A stretch of 64,000 nucleotides of DNA from Lysobacter capsici. Lineage in GTDB: Bacteria > Pseudomonadota > Gammaproteobacteria > Xanthomonadales > Xanthomonadaceae. Numbering within the stretch: position 1 is the first letter of the stretch; each line of letters begins with the position of its first letter. Below, one piece after another: positions 7,417-17,200 of this stretch. The notes beneath the pieces are model-generated. The model made no database searches, was not told where the DNA came from, and worked only from the letters and a program-made list of their open reading frames with translations. The DNA lies in contig NZ_CP076103.1 of NCBI RefSeq assembly GCF_018732085.1, positions 4,340,001 through 4,404,000 on the forward strand, written 5' to 3'. A program made the position numbers and the translations under genes.

Positions 7417-9708
7417 TCAGAACCGCACTTCCGCGGTCAGGAACGCCTGGCGCGGCGCGCCCGATTGCAAGGTGTAGTTCAGGCCGCGCGGATCGGAGGC
7501 CACAAAGCCGTTGGTGCCGATGCTGCCGAAGTATTCCTTGTCGAACAGGTTGGTCAGGTTCAACTGCAGCTTGAACGCATCGGCCCAGGCGATGTCCTTC
7601 CATTCGTACGAGGCCGAGGCATCGACCACCCAGAACCCCGACACGTGCGAATCGTTGAGGTAGGTCAGATAGCGCTTGTCGGTGTACTTGGCGCCGAGCT
7701 GCAGTTGCAGGCCGTCGTGATCCCAGCGCAGTTCGGTCGCGTACAGGCGCTTGGGCGCGTCGACCGCCTGCTTGCCCTTGGTCAGCACCAGGGTATTGCC
7801 GTCGAGATAATCCGACTCGTACTGCGAATCGTTGAACGCCAGCGAGTGATACCAGCTGAAACCGGCGAACGGCTTCCACAACACCGTGACCTCGGCGCCG
7901 CGGCTTTCCACGTCGCCGACGTTGGCGAAGCTCGACGCGCAACCCACGATGCCGGCGCAACGCGCGATCGCGAGCAGGCGGTTCTCGAAGTTGACCCGGT
8001 ACACCGCGACCGAGGCCTCGATCTGGTCGCGGCTGGTGCGCAGGCCGGCTTCGAAGGTCTTGGAGGTTTCCGGTTCGAGCGTGCCCACGGCGGCGTCGAA
8101 GGCGGCCTGCGAGGTCGAATGCGGGCCGTTGACGCCGGTGCGGAACGCCGACAGGTTTTCGCTGTAGGAGCCGAAGATTTCCTCGTGCTCGCTGAGCTGC
8201 CAGCGCGCGCCGAGCTGCGGCAGGAAGTTGTCTTCCGACACCAGCTTGCCGCTGGCGCGGCTGGCGCCGCCGATCAGGGTCTTGCCGTCGGTCTCCACCT
8301 TCAGGCCCTTGAAACCCGCGTCCACGGCCAGGCGGCCGTCGGCGAACTCCATGTGGTCGAGCACGTAGTACATGCGCGTGTCGGTGTCGAAGCGCTGGCG
8401 GAACACGCGCTGCGACGGGTTGCGGTAGAAGAAGATCGCGTCCGGCGGCTCGTTGCGGTTGAGGTCGTAGAAGTTGCGCTGCACGCCGTGATCGTTCTTC
8501 TCCAGCCACAGGCCGGCCTGCAGGCGGTGGTTGCCGATCTGCCAGGTCAGGCTGGGCATGAAACCGGTGCGCTCGATGTCGTATTCGGTGGTGCGCATGC
8601 GCAGCGGCACCGTCGGCGAGACCGCATACGGCGTGGCCCAATGGCCCTGGCCTTCGTTGTTGTGGTAGTACGCCGTCGCCGCCAGGGTCACATCGGCGTT
8701 GAGGTTCCACTCCGCGCTCAGGTAAGCCAGATCGTCGTCGCGCACGCCGCGGGCGATGTAGTAGGCATCGTCCAGGCTGGTCACGCCGCCGCGGAAGTTG
8801 CCGTTGGCCGCGTCGATGGCGCGCTGCCAATCCTTGGCGTAGTTGTCCCAGTCCATGCCCAGGCGCTTGGCCGATTCCAGCGATAGGTCGGCGTAGTCGG
8901 TCTCGCGGCGACGCGAGGAGTCGGCGAAGCCGGTGATCTTGAAGTCTTCGCCGGTGTAGACGAACTTGCCGTTGAACTGGCTGTTGCGCTGCGGGCCTTC
9001 GCCCTTCCACTTGTCGGTGGTGTGGAACACGCCGCTCAGGTAGGCGCTCCAGCCGTCGTGATCGCCGGTGTCCAGGCGCGCGTAGGTGCGGCTGGTCGCG
9101 TCGCTGCCGATGGTCTGGGCCAGGCGCACGCCGAAGTCGGCGGACGGATCGGAACTGAAGAAACGCAGGGTGCCGCCGAGGTTGCCCGAGGACGCGGTAT
9201 CGATCGCGCCGCTGCCTTGCGAGAGTTCGGCGCCGGACAGGTTTTCGGCGGTGATCGCGCGGCTGATGTGCAGGCCGTTGTGATTGCCGTAGCTCATGTC
9301 GCCGAGCGGGATGCCGTCGAGGGTGAAACCGAGCTGCTGCTGCGAGAAGCCGCGGATGCTCAGCTTGCTCGACCATTCGTAGTTGCCCCACGGATCGGAG
9401 CTCTGGAAATGCACGCCGGGCAGCTTGGCCATGACCTTGAGCGGGCTGGTGCCGGCCGCTTCGCGTTGCAGATCGGCCTTGCCGAGCGCCTGCACCTGGC
9501 GGGTCTGACCGGTGCCGACCACGGACACCACATCGAGCGTGGTGGCGTCTTTGCCGGCGTCGGCGCTGGCGCCGGTGGCGGCAGCGGATTCGGCAGAGCC
9601 GGCGGGGTTGGCGGGGTTGGCGGGGTTGGCGGCTTCGGCGGCATGGCCGCTGGCGGCGTACAGACACAACAGGATCGAGGCGGCGAGGAGCGTCGTCTTC
9701 GTCGTCAT
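7417..9708 (-). CDS. TonB-dependent outer membrane receptor
   Basis: A 763-aa receptor for TonB-energised uptake across the outer membrane. The signal peptide (residues 1-23) ends at SGHA/AEA. A linker with three PAN repeats follows (about 25-35). The TonB box region is near residue 57 (TTLDVVSVVG). The plug domain contains 'LKVMAKLPGVHFQSSDPWG' and 'SIRGFSQQQLGFTLDGIPLGD'. The 22-strand barrel ends in FLTAEVRF with terminal Phe. Motifs such as 'NLTNLFDKEYFGSIG' mark the last strands. Plug wording resembles Xanthomonas receptors with an unassigned substrate. Length is normal (700-800). No Fur box or ferric reductase neighbour points to a siderophore. Confidence 0.93.
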   Translation of the reverse strand: MTTKTTLLAASILLCLYAASGHAAEAANPANPANPAGSAESAAATGASADAGKDATTLDVVSVVGTGQTRQVQALGKADLQREAAGTSPLKVMAKLPGVHFQSSDPWGNYEWSSKLSIRGFSQQQLGFTLDGIPLGDMSYGNHNGLHISRAITAENLSGAELSQGSGAIDTASSGNLGGTLRFFSSDPSADFGVRLAQTIGSDATSRTYARLDTGDHDGWSAYLSGVFHTTDKWKGEGPQRNSQFNGKFVYTGEDFKITGFADSSRRRETDYADLSLESAKRLGMDWDNYAKDWQRAIDAANGNFRGGVTSLDDAYYIARGVRDDDLAYLSAEWNLNADVTLAATAYYHNNEGQGHWATPYAVSPTVPLRMRTTEYDIERTGFMPSLTWQIGNHRLQAGLWLEKNDHGVQRNFYDLNRNEPPDAIFFYRNPSQRVFRQRFDTDTRMYYVLDHMEFADGRLAVDAGFKGLKVETDGKTLIGGASRASGKLVSEDNFLPQLGARWQLSEHEEIFGSYSENLSAFRTGVNGPHSTSQAAFDAAVGTLEPETSKTFEAGLRTSRDQIEASVAVYRVNFENRLLAIARCAGIVGCASSFANVGDVESRGAEVTVLWKPFAGFSWYHSLAFNDSQYESDYLDGNTLVLTKGKQAVDAPKRLYATELRWDHDGLQLQLGAKYTDKRYLTYLNDSHVSGFWVVDASASYEWKDIAWADAFKLQLNLTNLFDKEYFGSIGTNGFVASDPRGLNYTLQSGAPRQAFLTAEVRF
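9599..9632. repeat. 9-bp tandem repeat in the receptor leader (PAN repeats)
   Basis: GGCGGGGTT units repeat in the N-terminal coding part of the receptor and encode consecutive Pro-Ala-Asn triplets just after the signal peptide. Because the unit is a multiple of three, copy changes alter only linker length. Confidence 0.7.
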
Positions 9709-9880
9709 GGGGGACTTCCATTGGGAGAGAGTGCCGCCGCACGCGTTGCAGAATCCGCTGCGTGAATCACTCTTGGGCGGCTTGAGAGCGAAGCCCGGAA
9801 GTCTGTGGGTGACGTGTGAAAGGGATATTTCAGATCGGCGTCAGTTTGCGCTGGGCGCGCGCATCGAACGCAGGTAGAGA

Positions 9881-10257
9881 CGGGCGAACGTGCGGCTTTT
9901 TCGTTCGCGTCGGCGAGCGCAGCGATACCGGCGACTTTGTGGGAGGGAGCTTCAGCCCGACGCTGTTCGGTCAGTTCACGGCGAACGGTACCAAATGCGT
10001 CGGGGCTGAAGCTCCCTCTCACAAAAAACCTCGCGCTTCGACGCGAGTTTTTTGTGGTCACTAGTATCGGGCGAACGTGCGGCTTTTTCGTTCGCGTCGG
10101 CGAGCGGAGCGATAGCGGCGACTTTGTGGGAGGGAGCTTTAGCCCCGACGCTGTTCGGTCAGTTCATGGCGAACGGCACCAAAAGCGTCGGGGCTGAAGC
10201 TCCCTCCCACAAAAAACCTCGCGCTTCGACGCGAGGTTTTTGTGGTCACCAGTATCC
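9881..10257. repeat. Two tandem ~187-bp repeats with nested inverted repeats
   Basis: Copy 1 spans 9881-10067 and copy 2 spans 10068-10257; both start CGGGCGAACGTGCGGCTTTT. Each has an outer inverted pair (GTGGGAGGGAGCTTCAGCCC ... GGGCTGAAGCTCCCTCCCAC) and ends in the hairpin ACCTCGCGCTTCGACGCGAG followed by a T-run. That hairpin could act as a terminator in either direction. Copies differ at a few positions. The 9709-10330 gap holds nothing else recognised. Confidence 0.88.
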
Positions 10258-10330
10258 GGCCGCGTCATCGAGAAAGCGGGCGAGTCCCTATCGCCGACTT
10301 GCCTGTCTCATCGCGCATGAGCTCAATCGC

Positions 10331-12784
10331 TCAAAACCCCGACGTGCTCAACTGCTTCGGCGGCTGCAGCCGATAATTCGCCGGCGGTCTGGCGCCCATC
10401 AGGTGCTCGACGAAGTAGTCCCACATCCGCCGGGTGTAGTACGGATCGTTGCGGAACAATTCGTGATCCTGGTTCGGCAGGTACAACAGGTCGAAATCCT
10501 TGTTGGCGCGGATCAAGGCCGAGGTCAGCTGCACGGTCACGGCCGGATAGGCGTTCTCGTCGAGATCGCCGTACACCAGCAACAACTTGCCTTGCAGACG
10601 ATCGGCCAGGCCGGCGTTGTCGAAGGCGCGATACACCGCCGGCACCGCGTCCGGGCTTGGCCGAAAGCGTTCGCCGTTGCCGTAATCGAGCGGGCCGGTC
10701 AGCAGGCGGTCCAGGCCCAGAACGCCGCCGGCGTACATGCCCTGGAAATTCTGATTGCCGGCCGAAGACACCGCGACCTTGTAGAACTCCGGCCGGCGCA
10801 GGATCGCGCGGGTCGAGGAATAGCCGCCGAAGGAATGGCCGTAGATGCCGACCCGCCGCAGATCCAGGCCCGGATAACGCGCGGCCAGTTGCTCGATCGC
10901 GGCGACGTGATCGTCGATCTGGGTGTCGTGATTGAGCCCGTAGCTGACATCGTGGAACGCGCGCGAACGGCCCGGCGTGCCGCGTCCGTCGATGCTGATC
11001 ACCACGAAGCCCAGCCGCGCCAGGCTGGAGCGCGAGACCGGATTGATCGCCGCGGTCGCTTCGACATAAGCCACCGGCGCATTGGTCACCTGCGGGCCGC
11101 CGTAGATCGCGTCGATGATCGGGTACTGGCCGGGCTTGGCGCGTTCGGGCGCGTAATCCGGCGGAAAGTACACCGTGGCATAGACGTCGGTGCGGCCGTC
11201 GGCGCCCTTGAATTTGAGCCGTTGCGGCGGCAGCCAGCCGGCCTGCGTCACCACCGACACATCCGCGCGCTCCAGTTCGGCGATCACCGCGCCGTCTTCG
11301 GTCGAGCGCAACACGCTGCGCGGCGCCTGATCGAGGGTCGAATAGGTATCGACCACATAATCGCGCGAGGGCGACAAGGGATCGGCCGCGCCGCTGCGTG
11401 CGAAACCGCCACTGGCGTCGTTGATGTCGTGATCGGCCCGCTCCGCGGTCAGCAAGGTCGGCTCGCCGCCATCGAGCGATACGCGGTACAAGCGACGTTG
11501 ATACGGATCGCCCGGCTCGCGGCCGCCTGCGGTGAAGTACACGCGGCGCCGAGGTTCGTCCACCCCGATGATCTCGCGTACCGCCCAGTCGCCGCCGGTC
11601 AGGCGGCGAATCAATCGGCCGTCGCGCAGATCGTACAGATACAGATGGCCCCATCCGTCGCGCTCGGAGTACCACACCGCTTCATCGCTCGCGGCGAGCA
11701 CACGCACCGCGGGCGGCCGGGTCAGAAAATCGTTGACCTGCACGCGGGTGTCGGAGGTTTCCTCAAACACCTCGCGCACCGCGCCGTCGCGCAGAGCGAT
11801 CTCGACCATGCGAGCCCGTGTCGGCCGCCCGTCGTTGGCGATCGCGGCATACACCCGGCCGTTGTCCTGCGACCAACCCAGCACGCCGGCCTCGCGCATC
11901 GCATTCCAGCCGCCCGGCATCGCGATGCGACGCGTGGCGCCAGCCTCCACGTCGACCACGAACCATTCGTCGCGCGCCGGCTCACGATCGCCCGGCAGGG
12001 TCAGGCGCAACTCGTAGGCGACTGGGCGAAAGCCGTGTTCGGGTGCGAGCGCGACGAACGGATACGGCAGCACTTTACGTTCGTCGAAACGCAGGCCGAA
12101 CAGATGGCGGCCGTCGGGCGACCACGACGCCGCGTACGGCCGGGTTTGACCGCGGCCCTGCCGACGGGGCACGCCGCGCATGGCGAAGTCGGGTTGCACG
12201 CCATAGCCGTAGTGGTCTTCGCCATCCGAGGTCAGCGCACGCTCGGCGCCGCTGCGCAGATCGCGCAGCCACAGGTTGTTTTCGCGCACGAACGCCGCGC
12301 GACTGCCGTCGGGCGACAACAGCCAGCCTGGATCGGCGTGCATCGCGGCTATTGCCTCGCAGCGATAGGTCCGCAGGTCGCATTCCAGGTCGCGCGCGTC
12401 CACACCCCGCAGCCGCGCATGCAACGCTTCGCCGTCCGCGCGCAGCGCCAACAGTTCCGGCGCCGCCGTTGCCGACGGCAACGCGGTACGCATCGCTTCG
12501 CCCAGACGCGCTGCATCGAACAACGGCCGGCGCTCGACGCGAGCCGGATCGATCACTACGTATTCGGCGCCGCGCTCGCCGTCGCGGCGATACCAGAAGC
12601 GGCCATCGGCGAGCCACTGCGGCGCGACCGTCGCGTTCTTGATCCGGCCCTTGAGGTTGTAATCCAGCACGCGCTCGGCGCGCGCGTAATCGGCAGCGGA
12701 CAAGGCCACCGGTTGCGCCTGACCGGCAGCGGACATCGCGGCGCAGATCGCCGCGATACAGATCGCCCATCGTTTCAATGCCAT
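10331..12784 (-). CDS. S9-family serine peptidase with DPP-IV-type propeller, paralogue A
   Basis: An 817-aa exported peptidase. Signal peptide MALKRWAICIAAICAAMSAAG(Q/A). A DPP-IV-like beta-propeller covers residues ~30-540 (for example GWGHLYLYDLRDGRLIRRL). The alpha/beta-hydrolase domain follows with nucleophile Ser651 in YGHSFGGYSS, an acid in YGDLDENAYP and His in NQDHELFRND. The double-Glu substrate motif of true DPP-IV is not evident, so an oligopeptidase or related aminopeptidase is equally possible. The start at ATG 12784 has a purine-rich ribosome-binding site (GGGGAAGGGG); a 47-residue upstream extension lacks signal features. Paralogous to the gene at 13363, with nucleophile at the same residue number. 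Confidence 0.9.
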   Translation of the reverse strand: MALKRWAICIAAICAAMSAAGQAQPVALSAADYARAERVLDYNLKGRIKNATVAPQWLADGRFWYRRDGERGAEYVVIDPARVERRPLFDAARLGEAMRTALPSATAAPELLALRADGEALHARLRGVDARDLECDLRTYRCEAIAAMHADPGWLLSPDGSRAAFVRENNLWLRDLRSGAERALTSDGEDHYGYGVQPDFAMRGVPRRQGRGQTRPYAASWSPDGRHLFGLRFDERKVLPYPFVALAPEHGFRPVAYELRLTLPGDREPARDEWFVVDVEAGATRRIAMPGGWNAMREAGVLGWSQDNGRVYAAIANDGRPTRARMVEIALRDGAVREVFEETSDTRVQVNDFLTRPPAVRVLAASDEAVWYSERDGWGHLYLYDLRDGRLIRRLTGGDWAVREIIGVDEPRRRVYFTAGGREPGDPYQRRLYRVSLDGGEPTLLTAERADHDINDASGGFARSGAADPLSPSRDYVVDTYSTLDQAPRSVLRSTEDGAVIAELERADVSVVTQAGWLPPQRLKFKGADGRTDVYATVYFPPDYAPERAKPGQYPIIDAIYGGPQVTNAPVAYVEATAAINPVSRSSLARLGFVVISIDGRGTPGRSRAFHDVSYGLNHDTQIDDHVAAIEQLAARYPGLDLRRVGIYGHSFGGYSSTRAILRRPEFYKVAVSSAGNQNFQGMYAGGVLGLDRLLTGPLDYGNGERFRPSPDAVPAVYRAFDNAGLADRLQGKLLLVYGDLDENAYPAVTVQLTSALIRANKDFDLLYLPNQDHELFRNDPYYTRRMWDYFVEHLMGARPPANYRLQPPKQLSTSGF

Positions 12785-12888
12785 CCCCTTCCCCAGGTAT
12801 GAAAGAAGAAGATCGCATAACCCAAACACTCGGACTTTACCTACCTTGGCCCCAGCATGACGCGCTGCGGCGTAACGCACCGCCGGAG

Positions 12889-13323
12889 CTATTTCACTGC
12901 GACCAGGCTCGCGTCGGCGAAGCATACGTCGGTAAATCTCACGGCTTGCGCCACCTCTCGCAAATCGATCGACAAATCGGCGCAGGTGATCGGCAGCAGC
13001 GGCCGGGCGACCAATTCGTATGCGTTCAATGACCCTTTGATACTGGTGAAATCCGTCCAGTCGTATACGAACACGCCACGCTGCGCCAGCGCGATATAGG
13101 AACCGGGGTCAGGCGCGTCGCACAGATTCGTTACCGCCTGACCGGGCCGGATGCTCAGGCGCAGCACTCTGGATTCCACTTCCTCAACAGGAAAGAAGTC
13201 GCCGCGCAGAGCCTGCGCCGGGATCGGTCCCTCACCGGCGGTAATGAAGACCGCCACGTGCCCTTGTCCATCGGATGCGATCCAGGCGCAGTCCAGCGCA
13301 TGCGGATATTCCTGCTGACTCAT
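12889..13323 (-). CDS. Hypothetical 144-aa protein between the S9 paralogues
   Basis: An acidic, probably cytoplasmic protein with no signal peptide. The N-terminal pattern 'DCAWIASDGQGHVAVFITAGEGPIP' resembles small orphan or immunity-like proteins I have seen in proteobacteria, but I cannot name the family. Other visible features are 'GVFVYDWTD' and three Cys residues (CDAP, ITCADLS, DVCFAD). It has only 39 bases to the S9 gene downstream and 104 bases to the one upstream, all on the minus strand, so it may be co-transcribed with them. Function unknown. Confidence 0.7.
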   Translation of the reverse strand: MSQQEYPHALDCAWIASDGQGHVAVFITAGEGPIPAQALRGDFFPVEEVESRVLRLSIRPGQAVTNLCDAPDPGSYIALAQRGVFVYDWTDFTSIKGSLNAYELVARPLLPITCADLSIDLREVAQAVRFTDVCFADASLVAVK

Positions 13324-13362
13324 TGCACCCCTTCCATCGCACCAGTCGACCCAGCACTTATC

Positions 13363-15813
13363 TTAGTACCCGACCCCACCGGGCTTCGGCGGCGGTGCCA
13401 GCTTGTACCCCACCGGCGGCTTCGCACCCATCAGATGCTCGACGAAGTAATCCCACATGCGCCGGGTGTAATACGCGTCGTTGCGAAACAGCTCGTGATT
13501 CTGGTTCGGCAGGTACAACAGGTCGAAGTCCTTGTTGTTGCGGATCAGCGCCGCGGACAATTGCGCGGTCACCGCCGGCAGCGCGTTTTCGTCGAGGTCG
13601 CCGTACACCAGCATCAGCTTGCCGCGCAGGTTCTGCGCCAGGGTGGCGCTGTCGAGGCCGCGGTAGTTTTCCGGGATCGCGTCGGGCGTGGGCCGCACGG
13701 TGCGGCCGTTGCCGTAGTCGACCTCGCCGGCCAGCAGGCGCTCCATGCCGTTGAGGCTGGAGTACATGCCCTGGTAGTTGTGACTGCCGGCCGAGGACAC
13801 CGCGACTTTGTAGAACTCCGGCCGATAAAGAATCGCGCGCGCCGAACTGTAGCCGCCGAAGGAATGGCCGTAGACGCCGACGCGCTGCAGGTCCAGTCCC
13901 GGATAGCGCCGCGCCAGTTCGCCGATGGCGGCGACGTGATCGTCGATCTGCGGATCGGCGAACGCGCCGAAGCTCACGTCATGGAAGGCCTGCGATCGCC
14001 CCGGCGTGCCGCGTGCGTCGATGGTCACCACCACGAAGCCCAAGGCGGCGAGGCTGGAGCGCGAAATCGGATTGGTCGCCGACACCGCTTCGGCCATGCC
14101 GACCGGCGCGTTGGTCACTTGCGGTCCGCCGTAGAACGCGTCGATGACCGGGTACTGGCCGGGCTTGGCGGTCTTCGCCGAATAGTCCGGCGGGAAGTAC
14201 ACGGTCGCGTAGAGATCGGTGCGGCCGTCGGCGGCCTTGAGCGTGACCCGCTGCGGCGCGCGCCAACCGGCGGCGATCACTTTCGAAGTGTCGGCGCGTT
14301 CGAGTTCGAGCACGATCGCGCCGTCGTGGGTCGATCGCAGCACGGTGCGCGGCGCGGTATCGAGGGTGGAGAAATTATCGACCACGTAATCGCCCGACGG
14401 CGACAGCAGATCGATGCCGTCTCCGCCGAGGATCGCGCTCGCGCCGACCTCCAGCGCGTGATCGGCGACTTCGGGTGTCAACAACACGGGTTCGCCGCCG
14501 TCGAGCGACACCCGGTACAGACGACGCAGATACGGATCGCCGCTCTCGCGGCCACCGGCGGTGAAGTACGCCGCGCGCCGGTTTTCGTCGACGCCGATCA
14601 GATCGCGCACCAGCCATTCGCCCGAGGTCAGGCGGCGGATCAGGCGGCCGTCGCGCAAGTCGTGCAGGTACAGATGGCCCCAGCCGTCGCGCTCGGAAAA
14701 CCACACGACCTGATGGCTGCGATTCAACACCCGCACCGCGGCGCGGTTGTAGAGAAAGTCGTTGACCTGCACGCGGGTGGCGGATTTTTCTTCCAGCACT
14801 TCACGCGAACGGCCGGTGTCCAGATCGAGTTCGACCAGACGCATGCGCGCCGGACGGCCGTAATTGGCGATGGAGGCATAGACGCGGCGGTTGTCGGCCG
14901 ACCATCCGAAAATATCGGCCTCGATCACCGGCGACCAGCCGTCGGGAGCGACGATGCGCTGAACCTTGCCGGCACCGTCGACATCGACGGAAAACCATTC
15001 GGCCCGCGCTTGCTCGGCATCGCCGAACAGGCTCAGGCGGATGGTGTACAGCTCGGGCCGATAGCCATGCTGGGGCACCATCGCCAGCATCGGGTACGGC
15101 TGCACCTTGCGTTCGTCGAAACGCGAACCGAACAGGCGCTTGCCGTCGGGCGACCAGTTGACCGCGAACGGCGGCACCTTCCAACGTCCCTGCCGCGCCG
15201 GCACCGCGTGCAGGGCGAGATCGGGCATCGTGCCGTAGCCGTAGAAGGCTTCGCCGTCCTGGGTCAGCGCGCGCTCGCGGCCGCTGTCGAGATCGCGCAG
15301 CCACAGGTTGTAGTCGCGCACGAATGCTGCGCGACGGCCGTCGGGCGATGGCAGCCACAAGGGATCGGGTGTGTTCGCCGCGACGATGCGGCATTGGTTG
15401 GCGGCGACATCGCAGGACAATTGCTGCTTCGCGTCGCCGGCGAATCGTGCGCGCAGTACGCCTTCTTCGACGACGACCGAAAGCGGCTCGGGCATGCCTT
15501 CGGCGGCGGCCGGCAGAAGCGCGCGGATCGCTTCGCGCATCCGCGCCGGATCGAACAAGGGCTCGCGGCTGCGCGCGGCGGGATCGACCAGCATGTACTG
15601 CGCGCCCTGATCGCCGTCGCGGCGATACCACAGGCGTCCGTCGGGCAACCAATGCGGGGTGATCTCCGCGTTCTTGATCTGGCCCTTGAGGTTGTAGTCC
15701 AGCACCTTCTCGGCGCGCGCGTAGTCTTGCGCGCTCAACGACGCGGGCTGCGCCCACGCCGGTCCAACCGCGGCGCACAGCAGCGCGGCGGCCCACATCC
15801 CATAGCGACTCAT
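13363..15813 (-). CDS. S9-family serine peptidase with DPP-IV-type propeller, paralogue B
   Basis: An 816-aa paralogue of the 10331-12784 gene with the same architecture. Signal peptide MSRYGMWAAALLCAAVGPAWA/Q. Propeller repeats include 'GWGHLYLHDLRDGRLIRRL'. The hydrolase domain has Ser651 in YGHSFGGYSS, an acid in YGDLDENALP and His in NQNHELFRND. Both end with 'RRMWDYFVEHLMGA' and a Pro-rich tail. ATG 15813 gives a clean signal peptide; the longer frame to 16020 runs into repeat DNA. Periplasmic or secreted hydrolysis of peptides, possibly Pro-containing, is inferred from the family. Confidence 0.9.
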   Translation of the reverse strand: MSRYGMWAAALLCAAVGPAWAQPASLSAQDYARAEKVLDYNLKGQIKNAEITPHWLPDGRLWYRRDGDQGAQYMLVDPAARSREPLFDPARMREAIRALLPAAAEGMPEPLSVVVEEGVLRARFAGDAKQQLSCDVAANQCRIVAANTPDPLWLPSPDGRRAAFVRDYNLWLRDLDSGRERALTQDGEAFYGYGTMPDLALHAVPARQGRWKVPPFAVNWSPDGKRLFGSRFDERKVQPYPMLAMVPQHGYRPELYTIRLSLFGDAEQARAEWFSVDVDGAGKVQRIVAPDGWSPVIEADIFGWSADNRRVYASIANYGRPARMRLVELDLDTGRSREVLEEKSATRVQVNDFLYNRAAVRVLNRSHQVVWFSERDGWGHLYLHDLRDGRLIRRLTSGEWLVRDLIGVDENRRAAYFTAGGRESGDPYLRRLYRVSLDGGEPVLLTPEVADHALEVGASAILGGDGIDLLSPSGDYVVDNFSTLDTAPRTVLRSTHDGAIVLELERADTSKVIAAGWRAPQRVTLKAADGRTDLYATVYFPPDYSAKTAKPGQYPVIDAFYGGPQVTNAPVGMAEAVSATNPISRSSLAALGFVVVTIDARGTPGRSQAFHDVSFGAFADPQIDDHVAAIGELARRYPGLDLQRVGVYGHSFGGYSSARAILYRPEFYKVAVSSAGSHNYQGMYSSLNGMERLLAGEVDYGNGRTVRPTPDAIPENYRGLDSATLAQNLRGKLMLVYGDLDENALPAVTAQLSAALIRNNKDFDLLYLPNQNHELFRNDAYYTRRMWDYFVEHLMGAKPPVGYKLAPPPKPGGVGY

Positions 15814-15941
15814 GCCATCCCCCTTCCCTTCGATGGAAGGCCGACGATGGCACAGGCGCCGGGGGCTGGCTTTGCATTGCGAGGCAGTCCGACCGGGCGG
15901 CGGGGTCGGGGCTGCGGTGTGTGGACTTGGGCTGTGAGGCA

Positions 15942-16340
15942 GGCCGCAGGTCAACCGGTGCTGCGTGGGCGCTGCCTTCGTGTCGATGATCGCGGCTGAG
16001 AGGAAAGCGTCGGGGCTCAAGCCCCTCCCACAGGAGACCTCGTGGCTTTCGCTGCTGTCGTTGCTGTCGCTGATGCAAGCCGCAGGTCAACCGGTGCTGC
16101 GTAGGCGCTGCCTTCGTGTCGATGATCGCGGCGGAGAGGAAAGCGTCGGGGCTGAAGCCACTCCCACAGGAGACCTCGTGGCTGTCGCTGCTGTCGCGAG
16201 TTTCGCGGGTTTCGGAAAAACATTGAGCGCGAAATGGTGCGGTTCGCCGCGTGTACTCAGTCAACTCCATGGCGCCCTGAGCAACGCAAACGCATGCGAC
16301 GCCACGAGGTCTTTTGTGGGAGGGGGCTTCAGCCCTGACG
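15942..16340. repeat. ~133-bp direct repeat pair carrying GTCGGGGCTGAAGCC arms
   Basis: Two copies begin at about 15945 and 16078 ('GCCGCAGGTCAACCGGTGCT'). They share 'CGCTGCCTTCGTGTCGATGA', 'GAGAGGAAAGCGTCGGGGCT' and 'CCCACAGGAGACCTCGTGGC'. An opposing arm (TTTGTGGGAGGGGGCTTCAG) lies at about 16314-16333. This fills the 15814-16371 gap; no gene is seen. Confidence 0.8.
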
Positions 16341-16371
16341 CTCTCCGATCAGAAGCGACAATCCCACCATC

Positions 16372-17187
16372 TCAACGCTCGACGAACGCCTCCAGCATCC
16401 GCAGTTCCTCATCGTCGAACCCCGCCGCGCTGCGCGCTTCGAAATTGAACGGCCCATACAGCACCGCGCGCGCGTATTCGCCCAGCAGTTCGCGAAAACG
16501 CGGCGCCGGGTCGATGCCGGCGCGTTCGCAGTACCAGCGGTACCAGCGCGAACCGGCGGCGACGTGGCCGACTTCCTCGCGCAGGATCGTTTCCAGGATC
16601 GCCACCGTCGCGCCGTCGCCGAGCGAACGCAGCTTGACGATCATGCCCGGGGTCACGTCGAGCCCGCGCGCCTCGAGCACGCGCGGCACCAGCGCCATGC
16701 GCGCCAGGCCGTCGTGCGCGGTCTTCTCGGCCATTTCCCACAGGCCGTTGTGCGCGTCGAAATCGCCGTAGTCGTAACCCAGCTCCTGCAAGCGCGCGCG
16801 CAGCAGGCTGAAATGGCGCGCTTCGTCGCTGGCCACGCTCACCCAGTCGGCATAGAACTGCGCCGGCAGGCCGCGGAAGCGGTACACCGCGTCCCAGCCC
16901 AGGTCGATGGCGTTGAATTCGATGTGCGCGATCGCATGCACGAACGCGGCGCGGCCCTCAGCGGTGCCGAAGCCCCGCTTGGGCAATTCGCGCGGATGCA
17001 CCAGCGCCGGCCGCGCGGGGCGGCCGGGCATGCGGATCGGATCGGGCGCGGGCGCATCGGCCGGCGTGCTCAGTTCGCCGCGCGCATAGGCCTGCGCGCA
17101 GGCGAAGGTCAGCTCGACCTTGGCCTGCGGCGTGGCCGCATCCAGGCAGGCGCGTGCGGCGTCGAACAGCGAACCCGAATCGAGCAT
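16372..17187 (-). CDS. Ferritin-like DUF455 family protein
   Basis: A 271-aa protein of the DUF455 ferritin-like four-helix family. Putative di-metal ligands are visible in helix motifs: 'AIAHIEFNAIDLGWDA', 'SVASDEARHFSLLRARL' and 'ILREEVGHVAAGSRWY', the ExxH spacing of ferritin-like carboxylate sites. The role is unproven; members are suspected oxidases or hydroxylases. It starts 13 bases after the purF stop on the same strand, so co-transcription is likely. No signal peptide. Confidence 0.85.
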   Translation of the reverse strand: MLDSGSLFDAARACLDAATPQAKVELTFACAQAYARGELSTPADAPAPDPIRMPGRPARPALVHPRELPKRGFGTAEGRAAFVHAIAHIEFNAIDLGWDAVYRFRGLPAQFYADWVSVASDEARHFSLLRARLQELGYDYGDFDAHNGLWEMAEKTAHDGLARMALVPRVLEARGLDVTPGMIVKLRSLGDGATVAILETILREEVGHVAAGSRWYRWYCERAGIDPAPRFRELLGEYARAVLYGPFNFEARSAAGFDDEELRMLEAFVER

Positions 17188-17200
17188 GGCCGGCGCGCGC

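Noticed and set aside
7331..9742. 803-aa minus-strand frame overlapping the TonB receptor in another frame
   Set aside because: Arg/Pro/Gln-rich translation with no domain. The in-phase receptor has signal peptide, plug and barrel.
10331..15813. Naming the twin S9 peptidases dipeptidyl peptidase IV
   Set aside because: The propeller is DPP-IV-like, but I could not see the double-Glu substrate motif, so only the S9 family is assigned.
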